Below are positions 33,454 through 44,280 of a stretch of DNA of 64,000 nt, piece by piece. Made by a program: the position numbers and the translations under genes. The number at the start of each line of letters is the position of its first letter. Within the stretch, counting starts at the first letter, position 1. This stretch comes from Hygrophila difformis (lineage: Eukaryota > Streptophyta > Magnoliopsida > Lamiales > Acanthaceae), in the NCBI GenBank assembly GCA_030278955.1, contig JAOANR010000006.1, positions 32,143,383 through 32,207,382 of the forward strand, in the 5' to 3' direction. The notes under the pieces were generated by a model. That model was not told the DNA's origin, did not search any database, and saw only the letters and a program-made list of their open reading frames with translations.

Positions 33454-35602
33454 AGATTTTTATCAACGTCCAAAGGAATAAAAATCTATTTCGATCAATG
33501 TCGAAATATCTCCGAGAAGAAGAAAATAATTTATCACAATAAATTATTGCTCGGAAGAGAAACGCCGATAGGTTCAAAATTCAAAATGGAATAAAAGAGG
33601 GAAAGGAAGCCCGAAGACATTCCATGAATTGAGTCAAAATAATTGGAATTAAATTCAAGAAGGAAAATAATTCTAATTCCAAGAACCCGTGAAGTCGGAA
33701 GAAATTTAATTACACAAGTTATTGCACGGGAGTCAAAAGACGACGAATTGGAAGCCGACGAACCCGAGACCGACGGACTTAAGATTTCAAACATGAAATT
33801 CATTTGAGTCGAGATAAATTTAAGATAAGAGTTTATGATCCGAGAATGACCCAAAAAATCGAGCCCGAAAACGTAGGAGGACAGAAGTCCGAAAGAGAGG
33901 CGAAAAGGCCCGACGGAATGCACGGCCCGGCACGGACCGCAGCCCAGCCGGGGCTGGCGCGGTGGCCGGGCGGTTTTTCCCTAAAAACCGCGCCAAAGGC
34001 GCGCCAAATAGCAGGAGGCGATCGTATTGCGGATTTCGACGATTTCTTACCTTATTTTCGACCCCCGACTTTGGAAACTCAATCCCGGTCGAGGGAAGGA
34101 GTATATGGACGGGTTTGAGGGGATTGGACACTCACAATGAACCCTAAATTTCGAAGTGGCAGCCCCCATTCCTCCCAAACTCTAAAAACTTCTCCCTTGT
34201 TCATCCAAAACCGATCCGACGACTTTCCGACCACTTTCCGGCGACGAAAATCAACGAGGAAGGCGTGGAGAGCAATATTTCTAGTGTTCCAGATTGTGGT
34301 AAGTTGTCCATAGGTTTTCGTTTAAGTTTACAAATCCAAAAATCCGATCTAACCCTAGATTTTTACGTTCGATTTCGTTTCGGGGCCAACGGAAAGGAGA
34401 CTGAGTAATTGGGACGTATTCGTAGCAAGCGTGGGCGCCGCGATCAATCCAAAACATCCTAGACATCATCCCCACTGTAAGTTAATGCTTACTTGGTTTT
34501 GGGTGACGTAATATGTAACCAAACATAGAGATTTAGTAACTCTAAAATCTGTCAACACGAAAAACCCCCGGCGCAGCGATTGTGTGCGAATTTTTCGAAC
34601 CCTTAAAACTGCTCAAACGGAAAAACTCAAAACATGAAAAATGCTCCTAAGACATAGATCTAGTTTGTGTAAAATTTTCATAATTTTTCATTGAGGTTTG
34701 ATATCTGAAAACGGCCGAGAAAGAACCTGCCTTGAGAGTCGAACATGAAACTGTGATAGATTTGAAATTGGACCAAAACCCCTATTTCGAGAGTTCAAAC
34801 CCAAAAACTCAAAACTAGACTTTTAATCCTAACACATAAATCTAGGTTGTGTAAAAATTTCAGACATTTTCGTTAACGTTTGCTATTTCAAATCGCGCCG
34901 AACATAAACTGTTTACTAGGACTTTTTGAAAAACCTGACAGTGTTCATATTCGAACTTGATGAGCATGTTTCTATATTTTCTAGTCCGATTTGATCCTTG
35001 CAATCTAAATGAAAGTTGTAGATAATCATGTCTAGTATATGTGGTTGAAATTTCAGAATTTTTGAAGTCCATTTGATATGTTAAAACGTCGAAATGTTGA
35101 ACTGTGTCATACCTGAGTTCGGACAGATTTCTGATTGCATAGAAAAATCGATTTTTGACATGTTTCCTCAACTTGTTTCGAAAAAGTTAAAACACGAAAG
35201 TTGTTCATTAGGGTGTTTTGCATAAAGTGTGAAGATTTCAGAATTTTCGGACTTGAAACGGATTTTTAAACTAGAAAGGCGCAAACTGTGACGCCAAGAT
35301 ACTTTTAAATCGAAGAGTTTTGAAATTTCGAAACGAACGGTCAAAGATTTGAAACACGATACATCTACACTTTTGAAAAAAAAAACCCCGATACATTAAA
35401 TCTAAACGATACATGAGATACTTGGGTGGAGGGTGAGTGCTCTGCAGGGTGCCCCTCTAGCCTTTCTCTTTGGGCCTATAATGGACGAGAGAAATTAGAT
35501 GAGATATTACGCCAATCGGCGGGAGATACATTGCCTACTCTCTCGGGTTTGTCCCTATGGATTTCCCGAGGCTCCGGAGTGTTACTGGGTATGGCAGATA
35601 CG

Positions 35603-35772
35603 GCTGCTGGCCGCCGGATCACCGGCTATACGAGATACTTACGAAACGGCTGCTGGCCGCCGGATCACCGGCTATACGAGATACTTACGAAACGGCTGCG
35701 GCCGCCGGATCACCGGCTATACGAGATACTTACGAAACGGCTGCGGCCGCCGGATCACCGGCTATACAAAAC
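35603..35772. repeat. Four tandem 45-46 bp repeats, each with a hairpin (LTR C)
   Basis: Units start at 35603, 35649, 35695 and ~35740. Each holds GCCGGATCACCGGC, a 5-bp stem with a 4-nt loop, followed by TATACGAGATACTTACGAAA. The identical array is in the 3' LTR at 41140-41309. Its position in the LTR matches the hairpin array of the related LTR D (3843-4062), whose units have a different sequence. Confidence 0.85.
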
Positions 35773-36627
35773 ATTGAGAAATGGTTACGTAACGGGGAAA
35801 TAAAAGATTTATTATTTTTAAAATATTTATTTATTTATGCATGCCTTTAAATTATGCATTTAAATTATGTCTTTAAATTTCATATCATGACTAAATGGTT
35901 AATGTGGATTAAAGGCATGTCAAGTACACAATTTAAGTATTATTTCCTTTAAATTGGTAAAATTTGTAAATGGAATATTTTTGTATGCATGCTTAGGAGA
36001 AAAATTTAATTATTTAAATTATGTGTGTTAAATTATGAACGTGTGTTAAACCCCTTTTTCATGTGTGTTAAATTATGAACGTGTGGAAATCCTTGTCTTT
36101 TAAATTATGTAATTAAATTATTATTAGTAGATGAATTAAAATTTAAATCATGTCTCGTATGCATATGTTTTTATTAAATTTAATTAAAGGCTTTGAAACC
36201 CTAGATCATGCTAGGTGTTAACTTACTCAGCACGTTTTGCTGACCCAAACCATTTTTCCCCTTTTTCTTTCAGAGTATGAGGATTATGCATCATCATATG
36301 CATACATGGTAACATTTGGGGAAAAACTCTATTTTAAATTCCTACATTTAGTCACGACTTGCATGAACGGGCCTGTTTAACCCGTGTTTTGGCCATGTCG
36401 GCCCTATATTTAAATTCCGCTGCAATACATGTATTTAAATATTATTCTCCGCTGCAACTTTGATATTATTAATTTTAAGTTGTATTACAATGGGCTGTTT
36501 GAATGTTTTAAATTCTGAAAATCCATAGCCTTGCATCTCTTTAGCAAGCTCGGAGAAACCGTGTCTTGCTAGGGAGGTGTGGCGGTGGCATCCCGGCCTG
36601 GGTTATCAAATCCGGGGTGTTACAAAG

Positions 36628-36640
36628 TGGTATCAAAGCC
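36628..36640 (+). other. Primer-binding site of element C (tRNA-iMet)
   Basis: TGGTATCAAAGCC, three bases after the LTR end; one base differs from the standard TGGTATCAGAGCC. Confidence 0.85.
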
Positions 36641-37828
36641 CGGACTATTTTTAAAACTAGTATTATTATTTTTAAACTATTACGAATATTATTTTTAAAC
36701 TAGTATTATATTTAAAAATCCATTATTATTTTTAAACTAACATTTTTTTTAGCCCAAATTTTTTTCTAAGCCCTAACTTTTAGCCCAAATTTATTATTTT
36801 AAATCGCAAACCTTTGAGCCCTAAAATTCATTTTTCCTAGCCCAAATCTTTAGCCCAATATTTAATTACTATGTTGGCCCAATTATTTTGGCCCAAAACT
36901 TTATTTTTACTTAAAGCCCAAATAATTTATTTCTGTCGGCCCAATATAGTGGCCCAAACCTTTTATCCTTATTTTAATCTATCCATGAAATAAATTTATT
37001 TTTAAAACCCAGGGATAAATAAATGCATGCATTAAATTCTTATTGGGGGGATTACATATGCATATGCATACATAAATATTTGTACTAACCTCTTATGTGA
37101 ATCGTTTGTGATACATACCATTCTCACACTAGCATTCGGCTAGACCTTGACTCTTGACTTAGAAGCGTTAGTTTGAGACTAATTGTGCCTTAGTTTTAGA
37201 TCTTGATCGTCTATGCTTAACGTGCACATAACTATTCTCTACCTTTTTCCAAAGACCTTCACCTAGACGATATATTATGACTTGTCGAGAAACCTAACGA
37301 TGAGAATGATGAACGCCTACATTGACCCTCAACAGAATATACGATACTCTAAACGCCGTATAGCTCAACTTAAAGATGGCCTACAACCCTTCTGAAACTT
37401 AAGAGCGGCTGACTGTGAACGCATAAATAACCTATAGACCCAACTTCAAAAAAAACTTACCAAACGGAACGAAGAAATGATAGATAAGATCGAAGCCCGA
37501 CGGAGGAAGACCCTACCAACGAGGCTTAAGGAGATTGAAGATTTCTCAACGCTATCTATCTACCTTTGTCTAGTTACTCCTTTCCGAGAAATAGAAGCAC
37601 TATCTCACCTCCTATCTCTGTACGAAAATTCCTTATATATACATATATATAAAAAAAAAAAAAAAAAAAAAACTCGGCATAAACCTACGCCAAGGGGATC
37701 GATTTTCCAACAAGTGAACATTATCAACTCCAAACCAACTCCTACCAACACCGTTTGATTCAGTAAATCATTATTCTTCCAACACTGTATTAAATCCTTA
37801 CAATCAAATCCTTGCGCTTCGTGACAGA
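36641..37828 (+). other. Leader and decayed 5' coding region of element C
   Basis: The first ~350 bp are rich in GCCCAA/GGCCCA words, as is the leader of element D (2950-3150, other strand). From ~37270 a helical, Arg/Lys/Glu-rich reading can be followed in pieces (for example 37477-37560), perhaps the remains of a gag N-terminus, broken by stops. An A run lies at 37651-37671. Nothing else is identifiable. Confidence 0.45.
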
Positions 37829-38593
37829 ATGGCACCTAGAGGAAGACCTAACAATCCACCCATCCCACCCAACACCAATGAAGAGCTACGACAACCCGAT
37901 GAACCAGTGCAAGACGTTAGTGCAACCAATCAAGGAGGGGAAGTAGCCTCCATGCCTAAGAACTTAAGTGACCGATTAAGAACTATAGAGGAAGCTGTGG
38001 TTGCCTTGGGGAAAGCACTAATCAACCAAGGGCAAGGCAAGAGGAAACGAGACCACAGACCCGATAACTACTTAGGAAGGAACCATATTCGGGGAGGCCC
38101 GAATAGACCACCTCAAGGCAACGGTGGAAGAAACAGAGGGATAGTTTACAACCATGGTGACTATACGCCACCATGCCCGAAATGTGGTAACCCACATTAT
38201 GCGAGAGGATGCCCTAAGCCCGGAGCGTGCTTTCGGTGTGGTCGATTTGGTCATCGGCTGCGTGACTGTCGAACGCGGATAGAGAACATTAACAAGAGAG
38301 AGGACGTGACCGTTAAACCTGACCAGCCACAGAACCCAAACAGTCGAGATGACAACCATGAAGCAACCATACCACGTTGCTCGCAGTGCCACCAAGCCCA
38401 TCTGGTGCGCGAATGCCCAGGGCGCGGGACTTGTTATAGATGTGGCGGAGTAGACCACATGATTAGAGAATGCGATGTTCGTGGAGAGATGATTGAGAAG
38501 AGGCTAGATCTGGTAAACCCTCAACAAGGGAATCAAGGAAGAGCCGTAGGACGATTGAACGACATCGATCAAGCTTACTTGCCAGCTCAATGA
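37829..38593 (+). CDS. Gag-like protein with four zinc knuckles (element C)
   Basis: 254-aa open frame from ATG 37829. Residues ~1-45 are Pro/Asn-rich, ~50-70 a short helix (LSDRLRTIEEAVVALGKAL), and ~70-110 a basic Arg/Gly stretch suited to RNA binding. Four CCHC knuckles follow in two pairs: CPKCGNPHYARGC (CX2CX3HX4C) then CFRCGRFGHRLRDC (CX2CX4HX4C), and CSQCHQAHLVREC then CYRCGGVDHMIREC with the same two spacings. Gag usually has one or two knuckles; four in an alternating 3-4-3-4 pattern suggests duplication of a pair. The likely role is packaging of element C RNA into particles supplied by an autonomous element. The conserved capsid domain is not evident in this frame. Confidence 0.8.
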   Translation: MAPRGRPNNPPIPPNTNEELRQPDEPVQDVSATNQGGEVASMPKNLSDRLRTIEEAVVALGKALINQGQGKRKRDHRPDNYLGRNHIRGGPNRPPQGNGGRNRGIVYNHGDYTPPCPKCGNPHYARGCPKPGACFRCGRFGHRLRDCRTRIENINKREDVTVKPDQPQNPNSRDDNHEATIPRCSQCHQAHLVRECPGRGTCYRCGGVDHMIRECDVRGEMIEKRLDLVNPQQGNQGRAVGRLNDIDQAYLPAQ

Positions 38594-38671
38594 GGAAGGA
38601 TCATAGGCAACGATACCCGAACCGGGTCGTGAATAATACATTGGCAGTTATGGGGACATAACTGTAATCTT

Positions 38672-38684
38672 AAGGAGGGGAGGA
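38672..38684 (+). other. Polypurine tract of element C
   Basis: AAGGAGGGGAGGA directly before the 3' LTR start TGTAACAAACC; the site where second-strand DNA synthesis is primed. Confidence 0.85.
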
Positions 38685-41600
38685 TGTAACAAACCGAATA
38701 TTTCGTATCCCCAAATCAATAAATAAACAAATTCAAATTTGTTTTGAACTACGTCATGGCTTGATCCCTTCACAGGGTACGTAGGCAACTTGGAAATTTC
38801 AATTCTGGGTGCAGTCAAACGATATAATAAAATAATACCAACAACATCAAGAACAGCAACACATAATGATACAATCACGCAATCAAACAATAGCACAAAG
38901 TAGAAAGGACCTTAGTTCCAAGCTCGCGAGAAGCTAACACGCAACTTCGGGGACGAAGTTGATTCTTAAGGGGGGTAGACTGTAATACCCCAGATTTTTA
39001 TCAACGTCCAAAGGAATAAAAATCTATTCCGATCAATGTCGAAATATCTCCGAGAAGAAGAAAATAATTTATCACAATAAATTATTGCTCGGAAGAGAAA
39101 CGCCGATAGGTTCAAAATTCAAAATGGAATAAAAGAGGGAAAGGAAGCCGAAGACATTCCATGAATTGAGTCAAAATAATTGGAATTAAATTCAAGAAGG
39201 AAAATAATTCTAATTCCAAGAACCCGTGAAGTCGGAAGAAATTTAATTACACAAGTTATTGCACGGGAGTCAAAAGACGACGAATTGGAAGCCGACGAAC
39301 CCGAGACCGACGGACTTAAGATTTCAAACATGAAATTCATTTGAGTCGAGATAAATTTAAGATAAGAGTTTATGATCCAAGAATGACCCGAAAAATCGAG
39401 CCCGAAAACGTAGGAGGACAGAAGTCCGAAAGAGAGGCGAAAAGGCCCGACGGAATGCACGGCCCGGCACGGACCGCAGCCCAGCCGGGGCTGGCGCGGT
39501 GGCCGGGCGGTTTTTCCCTAAAAACCGCGCCAAAGGCGCGCCAAATAGCAGGAGGCGATCGTATTGCGGATTTCGACGATTTCTTACCTTATTTTCGACC
39601 CCCGACTTTGGAAACTCAATCCCGGTCGAGGGAAGGAGTATATGGACGGGTTTGAGGGGATTGGACACTCACAATGAACCCTAAATTTCGAAGTGGCAGC
39701 CCCCATTCCTCCCAAACTCTAAAAACTTCTCCCTTGTTCATCCAAAACCGATCCGACGACTTTCCGACCACTTTCCGGCGACGAAAATCAACGAGGAAGG
39801 CGTGGAGAGCAATATTTCTAGTGTTCCAGATTGTGGTAAGTTGTCCATAGGTTTTCGTTTAAGTTTACAAATCCAAAAATCCGATCTAACCCTAGATTTT
39901 TACGTTCGATTTCGTTTCGGGGCCAACGGAAAGGAGACTGAGTAATTGGGACGTATTCGTAGCAAGCGTGGGCGCCGCGATCAATCCAAAACATCCTAGA
40001 CATCATCCCCACTGTAAGTTAATGCTTACTTGGTTTTGGGTGACGTAAAATGTAACCAAACATAGAGATTTAGTAACTCTAAAATCTGTCAACACGAAAA
40101 ACCCCCGGCGCAGCGATTGTGTGCGAATTTTTCGAACCCTTAAAACTGCTCAAACGGAAAAACTCAAAACATGAAAAATGCTCCTAAGACATAGATCTAG
40201 TTTGTGTAAAATTTTCATAATTTGTCATTGAGGTTTGATATCTGAAAACGGCCGAGAAAGAACCTGCCTTGAGAGTCGAACATGAAACTGTGATAGATTT
40301 GAAATTGGACCAAAACCCCTATTTCGAGAGTTCAAACCCAAAAACTCAAAACTAGACTTTTAATCCTAACACATAAATCTAGGTTGTGTAAAAATTTCAG
40401 ACATTTTCGTTAACGTTTGCTATTTCAAATCGCGCCGAACATAAACTGTTTACTAGGACTTTTCGAAAAACCTGACAGTGTTCATATTCGAACTTGATGA
40501 GCATGTTTCTATATTTTCTAGTCCGATTTGATCCTTGCAATCTAAATGAAAGTTGTAGATAATCATGTCTAGTATATGTGGTTGAAATTTCAGAATTTTT
40601 GAAGTCCATTTGATATGTTAAAACGTCGAAATGTTGAACTGTGTCATACCTGAGTTCGGACAGATTTCTGATTGCATAGAAAAATCGATTTTTGACATGT
40701 TTCCTCAACTTGTTTCGAAAAAGTTAAAACACGAAAGTTGTTCATTAGGGTGTTTTGCATAAAGTGTGAAGATTTCAGAATTTTCGGACTTGAAACGGAT
40801 TTTTAAACTAGAAAGGCGCAAACTGTGACGCCAAGATACTTTTAAATCGAAGAGTTATGAAATTTCGAAACGAACGGTCAAAGATTTGAAACACGATACA
40901 TCTACACTTTTGAAAAAAAAAACCCCGATACATTAAATCTAAACGATACATGAGATACTTGGGTGGAGGGTGAGTGCTCTGCAGGGTGCCCCTCTAGCCT
41001 TTCTCTTTGGGCCTATAATGGACGAGAGAAATTAGATGAGATATTACGCCAATCGGCGGGAGATACATTGCCTACTCTCTCGGGTTTGTCCCTATGGATT
41101 TCCCGAGGCTCCGGAGTGTTACTGGGTATGGCAGATACGGCTGCTGGCCGCCGGATCACCGGCTATACGAGATACTTACGAAACGGCTGCTGGCCGCCGG
41201 ATCACCGGCTATACGAGATACTTACGAAACGGCTGCGGCCGCCGGATCACCGGCTATACGAGATACTTACGAAACGGCTGCGGCCGCCGGATCACCGGCT
41301 ATACAAAACATTGAGAAATGGTTACGTAACGGGGAAATAAAAGATTTATTATTTTTAAAATATTTATTTATTTATGCATGCCTTTAAATTATGCATTTAA
41401 ATTATGTCTTTAAATTTCATATCATGACTAAATGGTTAATGTGGATTAAAGGCATGTCAAGTACACAATTTAAGTATTATTTCCTTTAAATTGGTAAAAT
41501 TTGTAAATGGAATATTTTTGTATGCATGCTTAGGAGAAAAATTTAATTATTTAAATTATGTGTGTTAAATTATGAACGTGTGTTAAACCCCTTTTTCATG

Positions 41601-42161
41601 TGTGTTAAATTATGAACGTGTGGAAATCCTTGTCTTTTAAATTATGTAATTAAATTATTATTAGTAGATGAATTAAAATTTAAATCATGTCTCGTATGCA
41701 TATGTTTTTATTAAATTTAATTAAAGGCTTTGAAACCCTAGATCATGCTAGGTGTTAACTTACTCAGCACGTTTTGCTGACCCAAACCATTTTTCCCCTT
41801 TTTCTTTCAGAGTATGAGGATTATGCATCATCATATGCATACATGGTAACATTTGGGGAAAAACTCTATTTTAAATTCCTACATTTAGTCACGACTTGCA
41901 TGAACGGGCCTGTTTAACCCGTGTTTTGGCCATGTCGGCCCTATATTTAAATTCCGCTGCAATACATGTATTTAAATATTATTCTCCGCTGCAACTTTGA
42001 TATTATTAATTTTAAGTTATATTACAATGGGCTGTTTGAATGTTTTAAATTCTGAAAATCCATAGCCTTGCATCTCTTTAGCAAGCTCGGAGAAACCGTG
42101 TCTTGCTAGGGAGGTGTGGCGGTGGCATCCCGGCCTGGGTTATCAAATCCGGGGTGTTACA
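38685..42161 (+). repeat. 3' LTR of element C
   Basis: Almost identical to 33146-36624 and with all the same internal features. It ends GGGGTGTTACA and is followed by ATAAT, the target duplication. Confidence 0.9.
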
Positions 42162-42166
42162 ATAAT

Positions 42167-44280
42167 GATTGAGAAAACTTATATCATCATCTTTCTCAAT
42201 GTACTAGTGAAAATAGTAGTATGAATTCCAAATATGGATTATGAGTCTATATTTGTGAAGTAAGATTACTCATCACAAACAGGGAAATATCCCAAAATAT
42301 CATACGTATAAGTAATATTATATGTATAAAGAAACGATGAGGGTTCTGAGTCCTCTTAATCAAAATGCTAGAGTGTTTCCAAAATATAAACTGGAAACTA
42401 CACAGAATTAGGAAATTACTTTCCTATGAAAAAGATTTGAGAAATAACTCTGCAAAATAAATGTCCAAAATAGCTCGCAGTAACTATCTTGGGTTTCAAA
42501 CTATGAACATTCCAATTTTCCGCACGCTATGTCTGTACAGCGTGGAGGGAATTATTGTTCAAAGAATGTTCCTCAGATTTAGTTTATATGAAGAACTGAA
42601 TGCCTCGCAGTAATATCTGTAAGAATGCGGTGAGGTATTCAATTCCTACTTATAAAATAGGGGTTATATATGTATAAGAAATAAGTAGTTGATATCCCAA
42701 AGAATGGGAATTAATTCTGTTGCTATCTTAATTTGGCTTTCTCGCTTTGTCAAAATGACATCGCGAGAGCATTGAAATAGCTTCTCTTGAAACAAAATTA
42801 TCTAGAAAATTCCTCGCGTCATCTTTTAAGATGAAGCGTGATTTTATCCTTATATGAAGTAAATGATCAAATCCTGAAATTATCATAACTACCTTCTGGA
42901 ACTTTTATTCAGAAAACAATGAAAACAGAACCTTTTTCGTCCCAATTCGAGAATTAGATTTGTTAATTCTTAAAGATTATCATGCGATGATTAACACTGC
43001 ATGGGTCTTTAGGAACCTTTTAGAGTTCTGAACATTAATTTCTCCGGATTTCTTCCAAATTTGTGATCAAGGTATAATATCAACAGAAAATTGAATGAAT
43101 TCATAATTCTATCAGTTTCATACCTAACTCGGTTACAATATCCAAACTTCTTGAGTAACTAGGAAAAACAAATTACGAATTAAAGATGTGATAGTAACAT
43201 GATCTCGAGAATCAAATTATCGACATGATGCAAACTCCAAGAAGTGAATATTGTGTTCGAGGTCTATACTTCTCTGAAACAGAATTGAAGAACATCAAAT
43301 TCTGATAAAACCTTTCAAAATTGTAACCAGAAAGATAAGAAATACACGATTTGATAACTGATCGTCTTTCATATATCATGAATAGCAAAGAAATAAAAAA
43401 CGAATACACCTGGAAATCTGATTGCAATCAGAATAATGCGAATTTGAACGAAGAAGTCGGAAACTAGATGGTGATCGTCATAATGGGTGAACAAAGCATT
43501 CCGATAGCAATTCTTCTTCCAGGGTATCCTCGAACTAATCTACTAAATTATTCCGACGAAAGTCTACTGCGAAATTGAATTACAAATCTGAAGAACATGA
43601 ATTAAATTGCGGTGAAAATAAACCCTAGCTAACCTACCTACTGAATTCTAAAAGTGAACTGGAGAGTAAAAATGGGCTATTCTCTTCAATCTCCCGCTAC
43701 TTGAGCTGATCCCCCAAGGGTCTTATTTATAGATGAGCGTTGTAACTGCTTCAGCCTTGGATGATAACCGCTCGCATCAGAATAGCTCTCCTCTCGCTTT
43801 GTCCAGTTCCTTCAAAGCGAGAGTCAAGGATGGAATTATCTTTCTCAACAAGGCGAGGTCTCACAGTCTCTTCCAACAGTTTGCTTCTCGCCATAACACT
43901 TAAGGCTTCCTGTCTTGCACAAATTTTCTTTCCTCGCGATGTCAAACAATCATCGCGTGGACTTCAACTTCTGAACATTTTTCCTTAGATCTTTCCTGAT
44001 TTCGTATGTAAGTCCTCGCATCATTCATTTCTTTCCTCGCTACGTCCATTCCCATCTCCCACAGCCTTTCAACTTAACTTCCTGCTGAATGACAAAGCGT
44101 GAGTCAAATCAAAAAAAACATAGCGTGCGAGACTTGTAATAAAAACTTAGAATTTCAAGCCATTTTTTTATGTAATTCCAGCTTCTTCACAATCTTGGTT
44201 CTTCTTCCATCTTTTCACATCTTCCATGATTATTCATTAAAAACTTATGGAATTAAGAACAAAAGATCATCATTAAGACA
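42167..44280 (-). repeat. 5' LTR of element A, outer fragment, with hairpin words
   Basis: Continuation of the LTR of A after element C. It holds inverted repeats of the same word family as 6500-6800: CTCTCGCTTTG...CAAAGCGAGAG (43795-43825, 11-bp stem) enclosed by CTCGC...GCGAG, CGCGATG...CATCGCG (43935-43957), CACGCT...AGCGTG (42523-42544) and CCTCGCA...TGCG (42603-42633). The outer edge at 44280 (a CA on the plus strand, beside the stop codon of the next ORF) is a guess; no matching copy is available to confirm it. Confidence 0.6.

Larger units (their letters stand above)
33146..36624 (+). repeat. 5' LTR of element C
   Basis: TGTAACAACCCG ... CGGGGTGTTACA. It contains an embedded purine-tract/LTR-start junction (33429-33453), a GC-rich patch (33920-34015), and a 45-46 bp tandem repeat (35603-35772). 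Called ORFs inside (for example those at 33804-34118 and 35426-35803) recur in the other LTR only because the LTRs are copies; I do not support them as genes. Confidence 0.9.
33146..42161 (+). mobile_element. Element C: gag-only non-autonomous LTR retrotransposon (TR-GAG/LARD-like)
   Basis: Two LTRs of 3479 and 3477 bp flank only 2.06 kb of internal sequence with a tRNA-iMet primer site, a zinc-knuckle gag-like ORF and a purine tract. No protease, RT or integrase is present. Perfect target duplication ATAAT at 33141-33145 and 42162-42166. The LTRs are almost identical by eye (a handful of substitutions and one- to two-base indels), making C one of the youngest insertions here. LTR-long, gag-only elements like this are known as TR-GAG or, without gag, LARDs; they need enzymes from an autonomous relative. 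Confidence 0.9.
5936..44280 (-). mobile_element. Element A: old Athila-like LTR retrotransposon, interrupted by B, C and D
   Basis: Read on the minus strand: 5' LTR (44280 to 42167 and 33145 to 31967, split by C), primer-binding site (31966-31951), leader split by B (31921-12664), gag-pol (12539-7025), hairpin cluster (6800-6500), F-box ORF (6291-5936) cut by D. The 3' LTR must be left of the window or lost. Athila assignment rests on the tRNA-Asp primer site, lack of a chromodomain, protease DLGSS motif, and an ORF after pol. Many stops and three nested insertions make it the oldest well-preserved element here. The right boundary at 44280 is tentative. Confidence 0.7.

Noticed and set aside
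33804..34118. Apparently conserved 104-aa ORF also at 39341-39655
   Set aside because: Identity reflects LTR duplication of element C; GC-rich composition keeps several frames open at once.
35426..35803. 125-aa ORF with repeated RRITGYTRYL-like units
   Set aside because: It is the translation of a 45-46 bp tandem repeat in an LTR; several frames are open alike.
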